From Mercurialis annua (Eukaryota; Streptophyta; Magnoliopsida; Malpighiales; Euphorbiaceae): a DNA stretch of 64,000 nt. Positions 14,527 to 26,680 of this stretch are shown here, piece after piece (within the stretch, counting starts at the first letter, position 1; each line of letters begins with the position of its first letter). The stretch is taken from positions 42,128,651-42,192,650 of the forward strand of contig NC_065571.1 in NCBI RefSeq assembly GCF_937616625.2, in the 5' to 3' direction. Both the position numbers and the translations under genes were made by a program. The notes under the pieces are model-generated. The model saw only the letters and a program-made list of their open reading frames with translations. It had not been told where the DNA came from and did not search any database.

Positions 14527-15061
14527 GGGCAATTTAAACTGTCAAACTTATAAATTGGCACATAAACTTATAAAATATTGTAATTAATCCAATTTTTTAG
14601 ATTTATATCACAACTCCTTTGGATTTTCATGGGCTATTTACGGCAAATTACGATTTAATCTTTCAAGTTTGCCTCTGCGCATCAATTTAGTCCGCTTGAA
14701 TTCTAACATGCGGGATCACTAGCTCCTTAACCGGACGGGTGTCTCTGAAAATCATCATCGGACGCTTCCGTCCCTTATCACTTCTCTACCTATCCGGAAA
14801 AGCAGTGCCTACACGTGTAGACACCTATTTTCCGGACAGGTAAAAAGTGATAAGGGACGAAAGCGACCAATGACGATTTTCAGAGAAATCTATTCGGGTG
14901 ACGAGTTATCGATTTGCTTGCTGGAATCCAAACAGACGTAATCAGTGTATAGCTGCGAACTTGAAGGATTAAAGCGCAATTAGCCGTAAATGGCCTATAA
15001 AAAATCCAATATCTTATAAGTTTGTGGGCCAATTTGCAAGTTTGACGAATTAAAATTGACC
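14527..15061. mobile_element. Long palindromic foldback element, ~535 bp
   Basis: The left arm (GGGCAATTTAAACTGTCAAA onward) matches the reverse complement of the right arm (GGTCAATTTTAATTCGTCAA) and stays paired almost to the middle. Inner matched blocks include 'tgggctatttacggc' against 'gccgtaaatggcc' and 'cttatcacttct' against 'aaaaagtgataag'. The centre is the perfect 12-mer CTACACGTGTAG at 14809-14820. I found no clear target duplication, so the ends may be off by a few bases. Confidence 0.75.
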
Positions 15062-15261
15062 ATGTTCAAATCTATAGGGGCCTAGGAAACGTTTTAAACA
15101 CTTTCGGACACCAAAAATGACCTTTAAGCATGTTTTACTTAGCTACCAAGTTTTAACACGAAATTTACTTTCTTAAATATAGTTTTTCCTAATCCAAACT
15201 TTATTATTAATTATCTCATGAACATTAACTATTAATTAAAATGGTAGAACAGTAATTTAAC

Positions 15262-15330
15262 TGTAACCTAACCCTAGAAACCCTAGAAACCCTAGGTCAT
15301 CTCTATTCTCTATAAATACTACCTTTAGAC
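15262..15330 (+). promoter_or_regulatory. Telo-box cluster followed by a TATA-like motif
   Basis: Repeated AAACCCTAG words (about 15270-15296) precede TCTATAAATACT near 15310-15321. In plants, telo-boxes (AAACCCTA) near a TATA box are known from promoters of ribosomal and cell-cycle genes. No coding region follows; a probable solo LTR starts at 15431. It may be the promoter of a lost gene or transposon, or chance. Low confidence as a working promoter. Confidence 0.25.
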
Positions 15331-15430
15331 AGTCTAGCTAGAGGTCGGTTGAGAAATAGCAAATTAAACCCTAGGGAATTTGCACCCTAACCCTAATTTT
15401 CAAGTGTTAACCGAACATATCACACACACA

Positions 15431-16017
15431 TGTTGGTTTTCTAAGTTCATAACACAGCAGAATTTCAAAAAAATTATCAAAAACCCAAACCAAGATCCAT
15501 GTAATTCGAATAAATAGAATAATAACATAATAATACTTACTTGTATGTCGAATTCAAACAGAAATGTAGGAAGAAAAGAGGTGATTCACTGTGGTGATAC
15601 CTGACCTCGGATCAGAAACGCCTCTAAAAGAACGCGTCCTCTATGAGTATCCACACGAACGGACCTTTAGCCAAAACTAGTGCTTGTGTGCTAGCACTAT
15701 TGCTTCATAAAGCAATTCGAATTATTTAGTGATTGTGTTTTATGTTTATTTCGAAAAACACATATCTCAAAACCCCAGTCTTAAGAGTCTATTTATGGGA
15801 AAATAGGACATCTAGGGTTTACTCAAAAACGTGTTTTACAATCATATGCAAACACTTAGTTTTTGATAATTCTTTTGAGTTCATATCTATCAAAAACTCT
15901 TTTTAATAATTACACATATATATATATATTAATTATTATTATTATCTTCAAAGATAATACCTTAAGAAAAACACTTATCCTTAAATTTTAAATTTCAAAT
16001 TTCAATTAATATATATT

Positions 16018-16092
<75 letters not shown>

Positions 16093-17037
16093 CTATTAAT
16101 CACTTAATTTCATGGAGCTTTTACAATCCATAACTGTTTTAGGCCTGTTCTTAGTGTGCGACCCTGTAGGTTCATATAATGTTGGCAGTAGGCCCAAAAT
16201 CCCTATTTCGGCCCACAAGTCATAAGTGGCCTTTAACAAGACATTATGACTACCCAAGTTATACGTATATCGATAATCCGATTTAACCATTTACAATAAT
16301 ATTTTAATCCCTTTGTCTCTCGATATTCTGATTGAATATAAGACATAGTCATGTCATCCTTATAATATTCAATCGTTAGTTTCCTGATTCTAAGTAGACT
16401 GAAAATGATAACTCTTTATCAATTCATTAAGTATGGCCATGCATTTCTTTCAGTCTATCTTCTTCAAGGGGCCCATAGATATCTTACTCAAATAAATGAG
16501 GGACAAATTCCTTCTCAGTCACTCACATTTCTCACATAGTTACTTTCATATCCAATGACAATCTATTCCACTATCCTGTTAAACATAATGTAAGACTGTA
16601 TCAAAACATGAAATAACTATGTACAAATCCATGATGATTTTAAGGTCAAAGGATTATACTAATAGAACTGCAATGAGAATTACTTATGACTGTTATCTAT
16701 GTAGTATTCTCAAGGTGGGTTATCCAGTGCCTTATTTCTCAAATAGCACATATGATTTGACTTTATATCTCATATACATAATTAGTAAAACATAATCATC
16801 AGTCAACATCATACTAGTCTCAATGTACTATTAAGACTAGAGATAGATGGAATATAATTCTTTTATAAAACCTAAAGGTTCCACTATCAAGTCACATATT
16901 TGATGACTTTAGAAAGAATTAATCATTCAAGTATTTTAATCATAATATAAAATGATAAAAATTGTCAATCAATAAATAAAAAAATGATAAAGTCAATACA
17001 TGGTCAAACATGATTGACCTAGTGCATATCACTAACA
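15431..17037 (-). mobile_element. Probable solo LTR (1.6 kb, TG...CA ends)
   Basis: The segment starts TGTTGGTTTTC and ends ATATCACTAACA, so it has the TG/CA ends of an LTR and a short terminal inverted match (TGTTGG/TAACA, TGTTAG on the minus strand). It is flanked by ACACA at 15426-15430 and 17038-17042, compatible with a 5-bp target duplication, although both lie in CA-rich sequence. No gag or pol frame is near, so a solo LTR left by recombination is the simplest reading. Minus orientation is a guess. It contains the AT microsatellite at 16021-16091. Confidence 0.6.
16021..16091. repeat. (TA)n microsatellite
   Basis: An uninterrupted run of about 35 TA units inside the probable solo LTR, likely polymorphic in length. 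Confidence 0.95.
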
Positions 17038-17042
17038 ACACA

Positions 17043-20000
17043 CACACACACCAAATGTCATTCAATTCGAGTCCGTAAAACTAGCTTAACGCCTTAATCA
17101 GCCAAGAACGAAGTTTCTACGCGCTATTCAAAGCTAGATTCTGCATCCACTTCGAAATTAAACGAGCCAATGAACGGTATTTCTTAGGACCCAATCATAT
17201 ATTTATCAATTTTTATGCAATAACTGTCAATTTATTATGTTTACGATGCATACTAGTTTAATTTAATAATTTTTGCCCAAAAAACTATCTTAATTGTCAT
17301 AACTGCTGCTTTTAATGTTTCTATTATAATTGCCATGTAATTTGGTTAGGAAGTATTTTTAGGTCTGCCTTAATGTTTTATAATTCAATAAATTCAAAAT
17401 ATATTCAATTATGGTATTTTAGGACGCATGTTTATACCGTTTTTACTATTTTTGTCATAAACTACTTTTGCTACTTTTTTGATATAATTGCCATAAAAAA
17501 CTCGCTTATTAGTTTGTTTTGGGCTGCCCAATCATGTTTTATGTGTTATATTCGAAATTCAATCGATTTTGATGCCTAGGTTGCATATTAGAAGCAAATT
17601 GCCATATTTGGATATTTGTGGCGTTCTTGCTATATTTTGCTTGAAATCAGTCCAGAAAGCATGATCTAGGTTGATTAATGCATGTTTGATCATTGTTTAT
17701 AAATTTAAATATATTTATGTATGATTTTCCTATTCGGTTTTACGCGTTTTGAATGATTTTGCATGATAACCCGAGTTGAAACGATAAGACCAACGAAGTT
17801 GATGCCCCTCCAGACGACGTCGCCGCCTGCCGCCAGAGCACACTTCCGGCATTGGTAGTGCACAGTAATTCAGTCGGCATTGTGAGTGGCGCCTTTCCTC
17901 GTCCGCTGACCGCCTCCATAATCGATTCCTAAATCTTCCAGACTCTGATCCAATTGTACTTTTGTGTTTCCGAGTTTGTTTTGAACTCGGAATTGGGCCC
18001 TGTTTGAGCCCACAGATTTGTAATTAGTTGTAGTACATTATTATCTGTTGTAATGGGTTAAACCCAGTTTAGATCGGGCCCATAATCCCAAAATTATAAT
18101 CTTCCACGTCGTCCGGGCTTTGAAGCCTAAGCTAGCTATGGACAACAACTTCTAGAAGCGATTCTGAGCTCATCCAAACTCAAAATCGACCGTCGTTTGA
18201 ATCAGAGGATCCGTATCGATAAGACAAAGAATTTTCATCGAGTACCGAACACACCGATGGTCAAAACTATATCCAGTGCCAGACATTCCGGTTCGACAAG
18301 GTTTAAAAGTATTTCTAACCTTATATATATATCAACTGCATACGGCATGTTTATATTGTTTACTGCTTTTAAAATGATTCAGATCAAACATTAACATGAT
18401 AAAAGGATTAACCACATTAAAATTAGCTAAATCAAATCAAATACAAGCAGTCACTTAAACATTGTAGGACTAACATAAAAATGTAGTAACGGTTGTATAT
18501 GGCATTCAAGATCATCTAATAAAATCAATCAAACTTAGACTCCCGGTTTAGGCTTTGTGCATGTAATAAATCCAAACCAGCCAGACTTTTGCTATTTGTT
18601 AGAAACCGCCATATTTAGATGTATGCTTAGGACTACATGCTACTTGCTTTGCATGTCCAGTCCAGATCGAGTCATATACGCGTCAAACATGTTCACTTCT
18701 TTTCTAGTTTTGTTTATATTTCTACCACTATATCATGTGGACTGCTAAATCGAATGTTGAAATGAGATAAAATGAATATGTCTGGTAAATAAAACCAATA
18801 ACAATAAGTCAAGCACACATGTCTCGGGGAGGTACACGAACCTGGTCTTTTGGTCTGATGCACGATAATCTTACACATAAGCGAGTAAGGTTACCTAGTC
18901 GGTATAAAATACATTTACTAGTTGAATTAGATGGCGACTCCATTTTTAAACCATTTCCAGATCAAAAAGTCAGCCATAAGCTTGGGCGAGCGTTCCCGGA
19001 ACCTTCTCCGCTCATAACACTACTCTCTTTCAATGAGATATAGAAAAATTGATCTTATCGAGTATTTAGTTATTTGAAAATTAATGAATCCTCTTAATAA
19101 ATAAAATAGTGTGATCAAGTTTTAGAAATTAAAAGAAAAATCGTTTAAACGAAAAACTGAAATAATAGACAACAAAATATTTTATTTATCAAAAAAATAT
19201 ACTTTTTTGAACTAATGAGGGTAGTTTTATTATTTTTAAACGAGCATAAAAATTATATTCGAATCCCATCAATTTTAGGAATTATAGTGAGTATAATAAT
19301 TTTAATGAAATTTAAGATGATTGTTTTAGTAATTCATGAAACTCAATTCATACCACATAAATATTAAAGTTTTGTCTCATTGTTTTATGATAACTTAATA
19401 TTTTATTCTTGTTATTTTCTTAAATCTTTAACCTTACTAGTAATACTTGTAAAACTTTATCATTTTAAATCTTTTTAATTTTAATTTTGGCAAGTAACAA
19501 AAAATATTATAATCATATTATTAATGTATAAGATCATTGTAAAAGACTTTCCGTGAACACGACATTCATAAGTCGCGAGTAAGGGCGAACAATCATCTTT
19601 ATAGGCACGGCCTAGAGGCATTTCAGAACCGTAAAAGACTACGATAAGTTTGTGGGTGCGAGGTTTATGGGAACGAACCACATGACGGCTGAAGGGTGTA
19701 ACAGACATATTTGAATTCTCTAATAAAGGTCTGACACGTTTCAATAACAGTTGGAGAATTCAGACAAAAAAACGAGGTTGCGTGTGCGACCTACATGTGA
19801 TAGTAAAGAAAATTTTCACTCAACAAGGAAAAAATATAAAGGGTCTAGGTTTGAGTATAAATATATACTCATTTGGATAGTTTCAAGGTTAAAAACATTT
19901 AAACCTTGATAAATTTTAAAGCTCACAACTATTCAAAATTAAAACAATAAAGTGTCAATTTTTATTGATTGTTTTAGTTTCTTTGTTGGTGAATCATTTA

Positions 20001-20139
20001 TTGTTCTCATTACTTGTGAACTTTTTATTAGCCTTGAAAATCGACTTGGTGAATTAGGACTTTAGCTGTGTGAAAGTTCCATTTTATAAAGTTAGGCGTT
20101 AAGCTATGAACACCAAATTGTAGGGTAATTTATTCCGGA
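17043..20139. other. Intergenic, possible retrotransposon debris, no gene
   Basis: No frame resembles a known protein. Two hints of transposon origin: a GC-rich patch at 17800-18180, and 'gatggcgactcc' near 18931. The latter resembles the 'GGCGACTCC' seen next to primer-binding sites of some plant Ty3-type elements. Neither gives usable boundaries. The open frames at 18819-19043 (plus) and 19481-19744 (minus) were not recognised. Confidence 0.3.
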
Positions 20140-20880
20140 GGTCGCTCAACTTACCAAATCTATCAAAAAGGTCACTAAACTAAAAAACGCTACAAACTGT
20201 TCATTGAACTTTATTTTTTGTGTCACAGAGAAGTCACTTAATGAATTCCGATCAAATTTATTCAATATGACAGCCAAACTTTACTTAGACCACATATCAC
20301 AAGCCACATCACCTGAAAAAATTAATTTGCATTATTCAATTTCTTTTATATAATTTTAAAATAAAAAATGAACTTTTTTAAAAAATCCTACCATCTCCCT
20401 AAATTCTTGTTATTATCGTTTAAACTCAAATTCATGAACCCACTCCTTATTTCCATTGAATCAGGAAAACATAATAGCAACCACGGGTTAAGACAAACGA
20501 TTTAAAAAATATATTCCTACAAAAAGGATATGTCGTAGAATTTAACAAGAAAAATAAATTTAAAAGCAAACATTAACCATGCAGTTTTTTTAATTTGGTG
20601 ATTTACAATGAATCAAGGTGTGATAAATTTTAAAAACCACCTGTCTAATCCAAACAACAAACCCAAACGAAGAGAAAATTTCCTTCTCCATAACCACCCG
20701 CCTCCTCCAGACAAAGAGGAGTTTCGTCCGGTTTAAACCCAGACAAAGATTTTGTCTGGGTTTGAGCCATATTAAGAGATCTTCGTCTGGCTCAAACCTA
20801 GACGAAATCTTCTTCTGGGTTTGAACCAGACAAAGCTTCTCTTCGTCTAATTCAACCCAGATGAAGAGTGGGGGCTTCAT
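20140..20880. mobile_element. One-armed foldback remnant with hairpin core
   Basis: The left part (20145-20270, 'ggtcgctcaacttacc', 'ggtcactaaac', 'cattgaactttat') reads like the arm of the foldback elements elsewhere in the window. The core (20690-20870) is a chain of self-complementary words built on 'cttcgtctgg' and 'ccagacaaag'. The matching right arm is missing; at 20880 unrelated DNA begins. It is interpreted as a truncated member of the class. The minus-strand frame through the core (20590-20880) is a by-product of the repeats. Confidence 0.5.
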
Positions 20881-23289
20881 ATAGGCGACAGCTAGGCATG
20901 GCTGTCACGATCCAAAATCAGAGATCGTGACCGGCACTAGGGTGTGGGTATAGTTGCACCCGTAAATAGCCTCACGTATAACCACACAATACAAATAAAT
21001 ATGTAAAAAACAAATGCTCTGGAGAAACCGAACTCCAACCTTATTCTAATAATTTATATAAACAATTATATAACCAAATGCTTAGCTCAAACCCGAGACT
21101 CCAGCAGAATGTCATAATATAAATAATTGAATCCAAAGTAACATGCCAATAACATAACAAATCAGTCGAACCAATCCGACAAACTAAAGTATAGATAAAC
21201 AGTAAAAGGTAAAGTAGTTCTACTGCAGTCTAATAGTGTAAAACGATTGACTAATTTTAAATAGGCCTAATCATTTAAAAACCCTCACCTTTAAACGTTT
21301 TTTCAATTCCACCCCGACGTTGAAAAGTTGTCCATTTTATCCACTTTTAAATTTTTCGTTTTCAATTGTACCTCAATTTTTAAATTTTTTTTCTTCAAGG
21401 ATGAAATTATCCCAATTTTTGAATTCTTGGAATTATATCTATAATTCCCTTATAGTTTGAAGGATCGTTTTTACGACAAGAGCGATTCAACATTTCAAAT
21501 CTATCGCTTTATGTCGATCTAGTCCTTGATTTTTTTTAAATATATCACTAGCTCGTCATCTGAACATGTTTTCGTCAAACACATTGGCCGCTTAAAATTC
21601 TAATTACTTTACTGGTTGTTTGAAAAAGAGATATCTACAAACACAAATTTTAAATTTCAGCAGTGTGAGACACGAACTATTATTAATTAAATAGATATTG
21701 TCGTATAACAAAATAAAAATACAATATTTAAATTTAATAAATTTTAGTTGAATTATTTTAAATTTCTTTCAAATAATATTAAGTATAATTTACTAAAAGA
21801 AAATATAAAAAGCTAATAGCCTAAGACTAAAACAATTAGGGACTAAATGACATATTTTTTATGCTAACAATGGAGGGGCTCATTTTTAATAAAAGTAAAA
21901 TACACACACTTAAATTTAGTGAAAATAGTTGGGATCTAAACATGTAGTTTGCCTAAAAACAAAAAGAAATGGAGAATACCAATCAAAATAACAAAAGAGT
22001 GCACTACCCCGCTAAGGAAAATAAAGACAGGATTTATTATATGGTGTTCTTAGGTGAAAATATATTTAAGAATAAAAAGTATATTCAATTACCTTTATTC
22101 CTTGCCAATTAAGAATTAAAAAGAGAATGTGCATGTTTATATAATAATGTTCATGGCTGCTTTTCATTTCTTTATTTTATGGCCTACATAAAATTTGACT
22201 TTCATTGCTTATTTTCTTTATTTATATACTTTATAAAAATGCCAACTAATATAGTTGCACCATTTTTATGTTTTTTTTTTGTATTGCATAGCTACTTGAC
22301 ACTTGACAGTCCAAGATGAATATTAAAATATAAAAAAAGCTGGTAAAAAGTTTAATAACCTTGCCTAGCTACTGGACACTAGTCCAAGATAAAAAAAATT
22401 AAAATATAATGAAAGATTGCAAAAAATTGCATCATCTTTTTAAATGAATCTATGTATTCATAATTTAAATTGATTATATTTAATAAAAACTAGTCATTTT
22501 GGTTTGCCAATTTTCTTTAAGTCGTCGTTACATATTTTATCTAAACTAACTCCCGTTAATCCTTCTAACAAATGGAGTAGGTCTATCTCTGTCAAAAAAA
22601 AAACACCAATCAATGTTTTTAGTATTTCATCATGCATATCTTATCAAATCAATGTCCATAAATGGCTAGAATTTTATCTTTCGCAAGAGACCATCCGATT
22701 GAGACTCTAATATTGATTAATTTGAATATGAAAAATTTCAAAATATTATCTTATAGTTGAGATTCGTTCAGATCACCTCATGATAATATCAAAAAGAAAG
22801 AATAAATTACTTTAAAGTCGCCCACACATATATTATAATTTACACTTTTGTTCCTTTTTAACAAAATTAAATTATTTAGTCCCTCACTTTTATTTTTTCC
22901 GTCTATTTTTGGTTTCTGTTTTTGTCTATAATTTTGTCCCTCAAGTTCGAAATATCGATGTAGTCAAAACAAACTGAATTTGTCGAAACTTTCAAATTTT
23001 TTGCATGGTCTGATCGTTAAACCAGCTGAGAGAAGCCTCCTTGTTGTGTTGATCCTTACAATGAGATGACTCATTTGTACGGGCGGCTCATGAACCGACT
23101 TACTGCCAACAAAAGCACTTCAAAGCTCTAATTTTGACCAACAACACTTTGCAATCAATTTAACATAAAGATGTGTTTTGAAGGTGGCATGTAGCTTCTG
23201 GCATTTTGAGTATATATGCAAGCGATGTTTGATACAAATTTACTAGTGATCTTTTTATTCAAGAAAAGCAATTCAAGCTTCTTTTTTTG
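20881..23289. other. Intergenic, AT-rich, small repeat remnants only
   Basis: A short palindromic motif (TGTCACGATCC...GATCGTGAC, about 20902-20931) suggests an old element end. A segment at 21262-21420 ('taggcctaatcattt', 'ccctcacctttaaacg') resembles one arm of the 12444 MITE. A segment at 22805-22970 ('agtccctcac') resembles another foldback arm. No gene is seen. Confidence 0.35.
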
Positions 23290-23299
23290 TACTTTATTG

Positions 23300-24523
23300 G
23301 GCTAATAATCACCGACGGTCCTCGACTTTTACCCTAACCTTTCGTAAACCCCCCAACCTTTCAAAAGTTTCCCTAAACCCCCCAACCTTTGTGGCGGCGC
23401 CATTCACGGCCCTTATAGACGAAACTACCCTTTTGGTTTTGGCGGCTGTCCTTTTTTTTGGAAAAAACAAATAGTGGCGCCACATGTTAATTGACACGTC
23501 ATTTAATGTCAAAATAAAATTGAAACACCCAAAATACCCCCTAAAAAATTAAACCAAATCAAATTTACTTAATCAAACCCAACCCACGGTCAATCCGCCC
23601 GCCAACCCGAACCACTCACCGCACCCGCCGCCGACCACCACCCGCCGCCCGCCGCGGACCCATCGGAATCTGCTCTTGGAGAGCAGATCTGAATCTGTTC
23701 TTGGAGAACAGATTCAGATCTGTTCTTGGAGAACAGATTCAGATCTGTTCTCCAAGAACAGATCTGAAATCTGTTCTCGGAGAACAGATGCACATCTGTT
23801 CTCCAAGAACAGATGTGCAGAAGACGAGCAGCAGCTCGTCTTCTGAAGCAGCTCGTCTTCTCAAAAACGGAGAAGACGAGCAGCAGCTCGTCTTCTCAGG
23901 GAAGACGAGCTGCTGCTCGTCTTCTCACAACCGGAGAAGACGAGCAGCATCTCGTCTTCCCCTGAGAAGACGAGCTGATGCTCGTCTTCTCAGATCTGAG
24001 AAGACGAGCAGCAGCTCGTCTTCCCTGAGAAGACGAGCTGCTGCAGCTCGTCTTCTCAGATCTGAGAAGACGAGCAGCAACTCGTCTTCTCAGATCTGAG
24101 AAGACGGTCGTCTTCTCAGGTGAGAAGACGACGAGCTTGGTCGTTTTCTCACCTGAGAAGATGACCGGAGGCGGGTTCGGTTGTGGCGGTTCGATTTCGA
24201 TAATTTAGTGGTTTGAATGGGTTGATTTGCTTTGATTTTTTATTTTTGTTTTAATTAAATTTTAATAGTTGTAAGGGTGTTTTGGGTTTTTTCAATTTTT
24301 TTTAGATATTTTGCCACATGTCAGATGACACGTGGCGCCGTCTTTTTTTTTTTTATAGAATTGTAGCCGCCAAAAAAAAGACGGCGCTTAGGGGTATTTT
24401 CGTCCATAAGGACCGTGAATGAGCGCCGCCATAAAGGTTTGGGGCTTTAGGGAAGCTTTTGAAAGGTTGGGGGGTTTACGGAAGTTTAGAGCAAAGGTCG
24501 AGGACCGTCGGTGATTATTAGCC
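23300..24523. mobile_element. Foldback element FB1 with hairpin-array core
   Basis: A 1224-bp inverted repeat. The terminal GGCTAATAATCACCGACGGT is mirrored by ACCGTCGGTGATTATTAGCC. Arms stay paired for roughly 350 bp; for example 'aaccccccaacctttcaaaag' at the left faces 'cttttgaaaggttggggggt' at the right. The flanks TACTTTATTG (23290-23299) and TATTTTATTG (24524-24533) agree at 9 of 10 positions, a Mutator-sized target duplication. The centre (23667-24165) is an array of short palindromes. The plus-strand frame 23701-24099 is a repeat artefact, not a gene. No transposase is encoded. Confidence 0.85.
23667..24165. repeat. Array of self-complementary units in the core of FB1
   Basis: The first part repeats 'gatctgttctt-ggagaacaga'. 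From about 23820 the unit becomes 'gaagacgagcagc-agctcgtcttctc', each unit close to its own reverse complement and repeated about ten times. Either strand could fold into a series of hairpins. GC content is far above that of the flanking DNA. Confidence 0.9.
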
Positions 24524-24533
24524 TATTTTATTG

Positions 24534-25915
24534 TCAATTTTTAAGCTTCTGACTATTAAATTTTTAATCATGCAATGTAAATTTACTTTAATTTATTTTG
24601 CTCATTATTATTTAAGTTTGAGCTTAAAAGCGAAACAATTTCGCAAGTCATGAGCCAAGGAGAAACACTTGCTACCACCTTCTGTTAAAAAAACTTCAGC
24701 ACAATTTTCCGTACAGGTTAGAGAAAATCAAAGTAAGTAAGGGTGTCATCTCATCTCAGGGTAGGCCCATAGAGCAAGAGGTATGATAATGAGATGTCAA
24801 TATTTTATAGAGGATTAAAGATTGAATTAAAATTACCATAATCTAATATTTTACATGCGTGTGAAGGTAGATTTTGAATTAAGTTCTTTTTTAACAGAGT
24901 TGTTAGCAGAAATTAATAAGAGTTAATTTAGATATTCATTTTTTAATTCCGTCCACTGCAGAAGGCTGGGTCTAATCCAAGACCTCTAAAGGATAACACA
25001 GTGTTTAGGAGTTTTGCCAATCAGGCTAAAACTCTCTTGCATCCTAGTACAATTCTGAAATAGTATATGTATTTTAAATTTCAACTCTAACTAGTCGTAC
25101 TCCTGGCGGATTTGCACGAGATCAATAAATGATATATGTTTTTTGATTTTTAATAATAATTTTTGTATTAGATTTATTATATTTAAATTAAAAAATATTA
25201 TATTAGACGACGTCTTAAATATTTATGTGATGAGAAATATTAATTATTTTATTATAATTTTTTTTTATAATTTTTTAAAATGGAAAAATACATAAATAAA
25301 TTAATTTTAACTAATCTAATTATTATTATTTTCTTAATTTTTATATTTGTTTAAATGGCTTATTTTTGTGAGACGGAGGAATAATATTAAAAGGTTTGAA
25401 GAGTTTACTAAAACAATTTGGCATTTTGCATTCAGTCCTTTAATAAATGCCAATTTTGGACTCTCAGACTATTTGCAGTTGTTTTTCCATACGGTATGAG
25501 TAGTTTTTGTAATAAAAAAATAGTAAAAACTTTAGCCTAAAGAATTAAATATTTACAAAATTTAACTCCTAAACTGCATAGTGTTACTCATGTCTCAATA
25601 CGTCAAAATCTTTGTTTTTCACTCCACAGTTTTAAATAGTCAAACAATTTTTAAAAATTATAATTTAAATGGTTTTTAAAACCTCAATTTGCAACCATTT
25701 TCAGTTTATTGAAAGGTTTCAAAATATTCTCAAACAGTTTCTAAAAAACATATTTTTAACAACAGTTTTTAAAAATGGAGTATTTTTATAAACTTTTAAA
25801 TAAAAAGATAAAAAATAAGTTTTTAAATTCGGAGTATTTTTTATATTTTTTTACAAAAACTTTTTGATGAATATTCAAAATTTTATGAAAATAGTTTACG
25901 AAAAATGGGTTTAGA
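24534..25915. other. Intergenic, no gene recognised
   Basis: AT-rich sequence with no family resemblance on either strand and no clear repeat ends. Confidence 0.4.
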
Positions 25916-26495
25916 TAGGGGTGGCCACAGTTCAAGAAATTTTTGAACCGACCCGAAACCATCTCTTGAACGGTTCTATGCCGGTTCGGAACTGGCCGGT
26001 CCCGGTTCATATTTCCAGTTTTAGCGGAGAAAATTTAAATATTTTAAATCAAATAAATATAAAAAATAAATTTAATATAAATAATTAATTATACTTAAAA
26101 TTAAAAAATCCATTTAATTTACCATAAATTTTGTTAATTAATTATTTACATATGGTTGATATATTTGTATATAGCATAAAATAAAATAAAGTTAATGATT
26201 AGTATTTAATGAAATAACAAATTAATATATATTAGTATTTATAATTATAGTAGTATATATTATTAAATAAATATAGTATTAATAATTAATTATATGTATA
26301 CACATATATAAAATAATTTAAAGTACATATTTTATAAAATAAACGATTTGAAATCTGAACCGACGGTTCAGATTCTAAAAAATATTGAAGTAGACCGATT
26401 TAAACACGGTTTAAAATTTAACCGATTTTAAATCAAGTTTAACCGCGCCGGTTTTGGACCGGTTTATGGTTCAATTCGGCCCATGGCCACCTCTA
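25916..26495. mobile_element. hAT-like MITE upstream of the SOUL gene
   Basis: Terminal inverted repeats TAGGGGTGGCCA and TGGCCACCTCTA close a 580-bp segment. The flanks GGTTTAGA (25908-25915) and GGTATAGA (26496-26503) agree at 7 of 8 positions, the target size of hAT elements. Subterminal parts are rich in 'ggttc', 'ccggtt' and 'gaaccg' words on both sides, typical of hAT subterminal repeats. The minus-strand frame starting near 26010 lies across its end and is not a gene. Confidence 0.75.
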
Positions 26496-26680
26496 GGTAT
26501 AGATAAGAAATGGGGTTGTAAATATGTGATCCAGAAACTAGACACGAGGCAATTGGTCTGCTGCATATGATTTTCCCAAAACAACATCCACAGAAATGGA
26601 ATAAAAAGACATAAACGAAGGGCATCATTAATATACAATCCAACAAAGCATTAATTAAACTCTCAAAAACAACAAATTCT

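Noticed and set aside
19481..19744. 87-codon minus-strand frame
   Set aside because: More balanced composition than its surroundings, but no motif, no partner exons and no family resemblance; probably transposon debris.
20590..20880. 96-codon minus-strand frame
   Set aside because: It spans the 'cttcgtctgg' hairpin core of a foldback remnant; the repeat explains the open frame.
23701..24099. 132-codon open frame, Ser-rich
   Set aside because: It runs through the palindrome array of FB1; the protein is a translation of the repeat and both strands stay open there.
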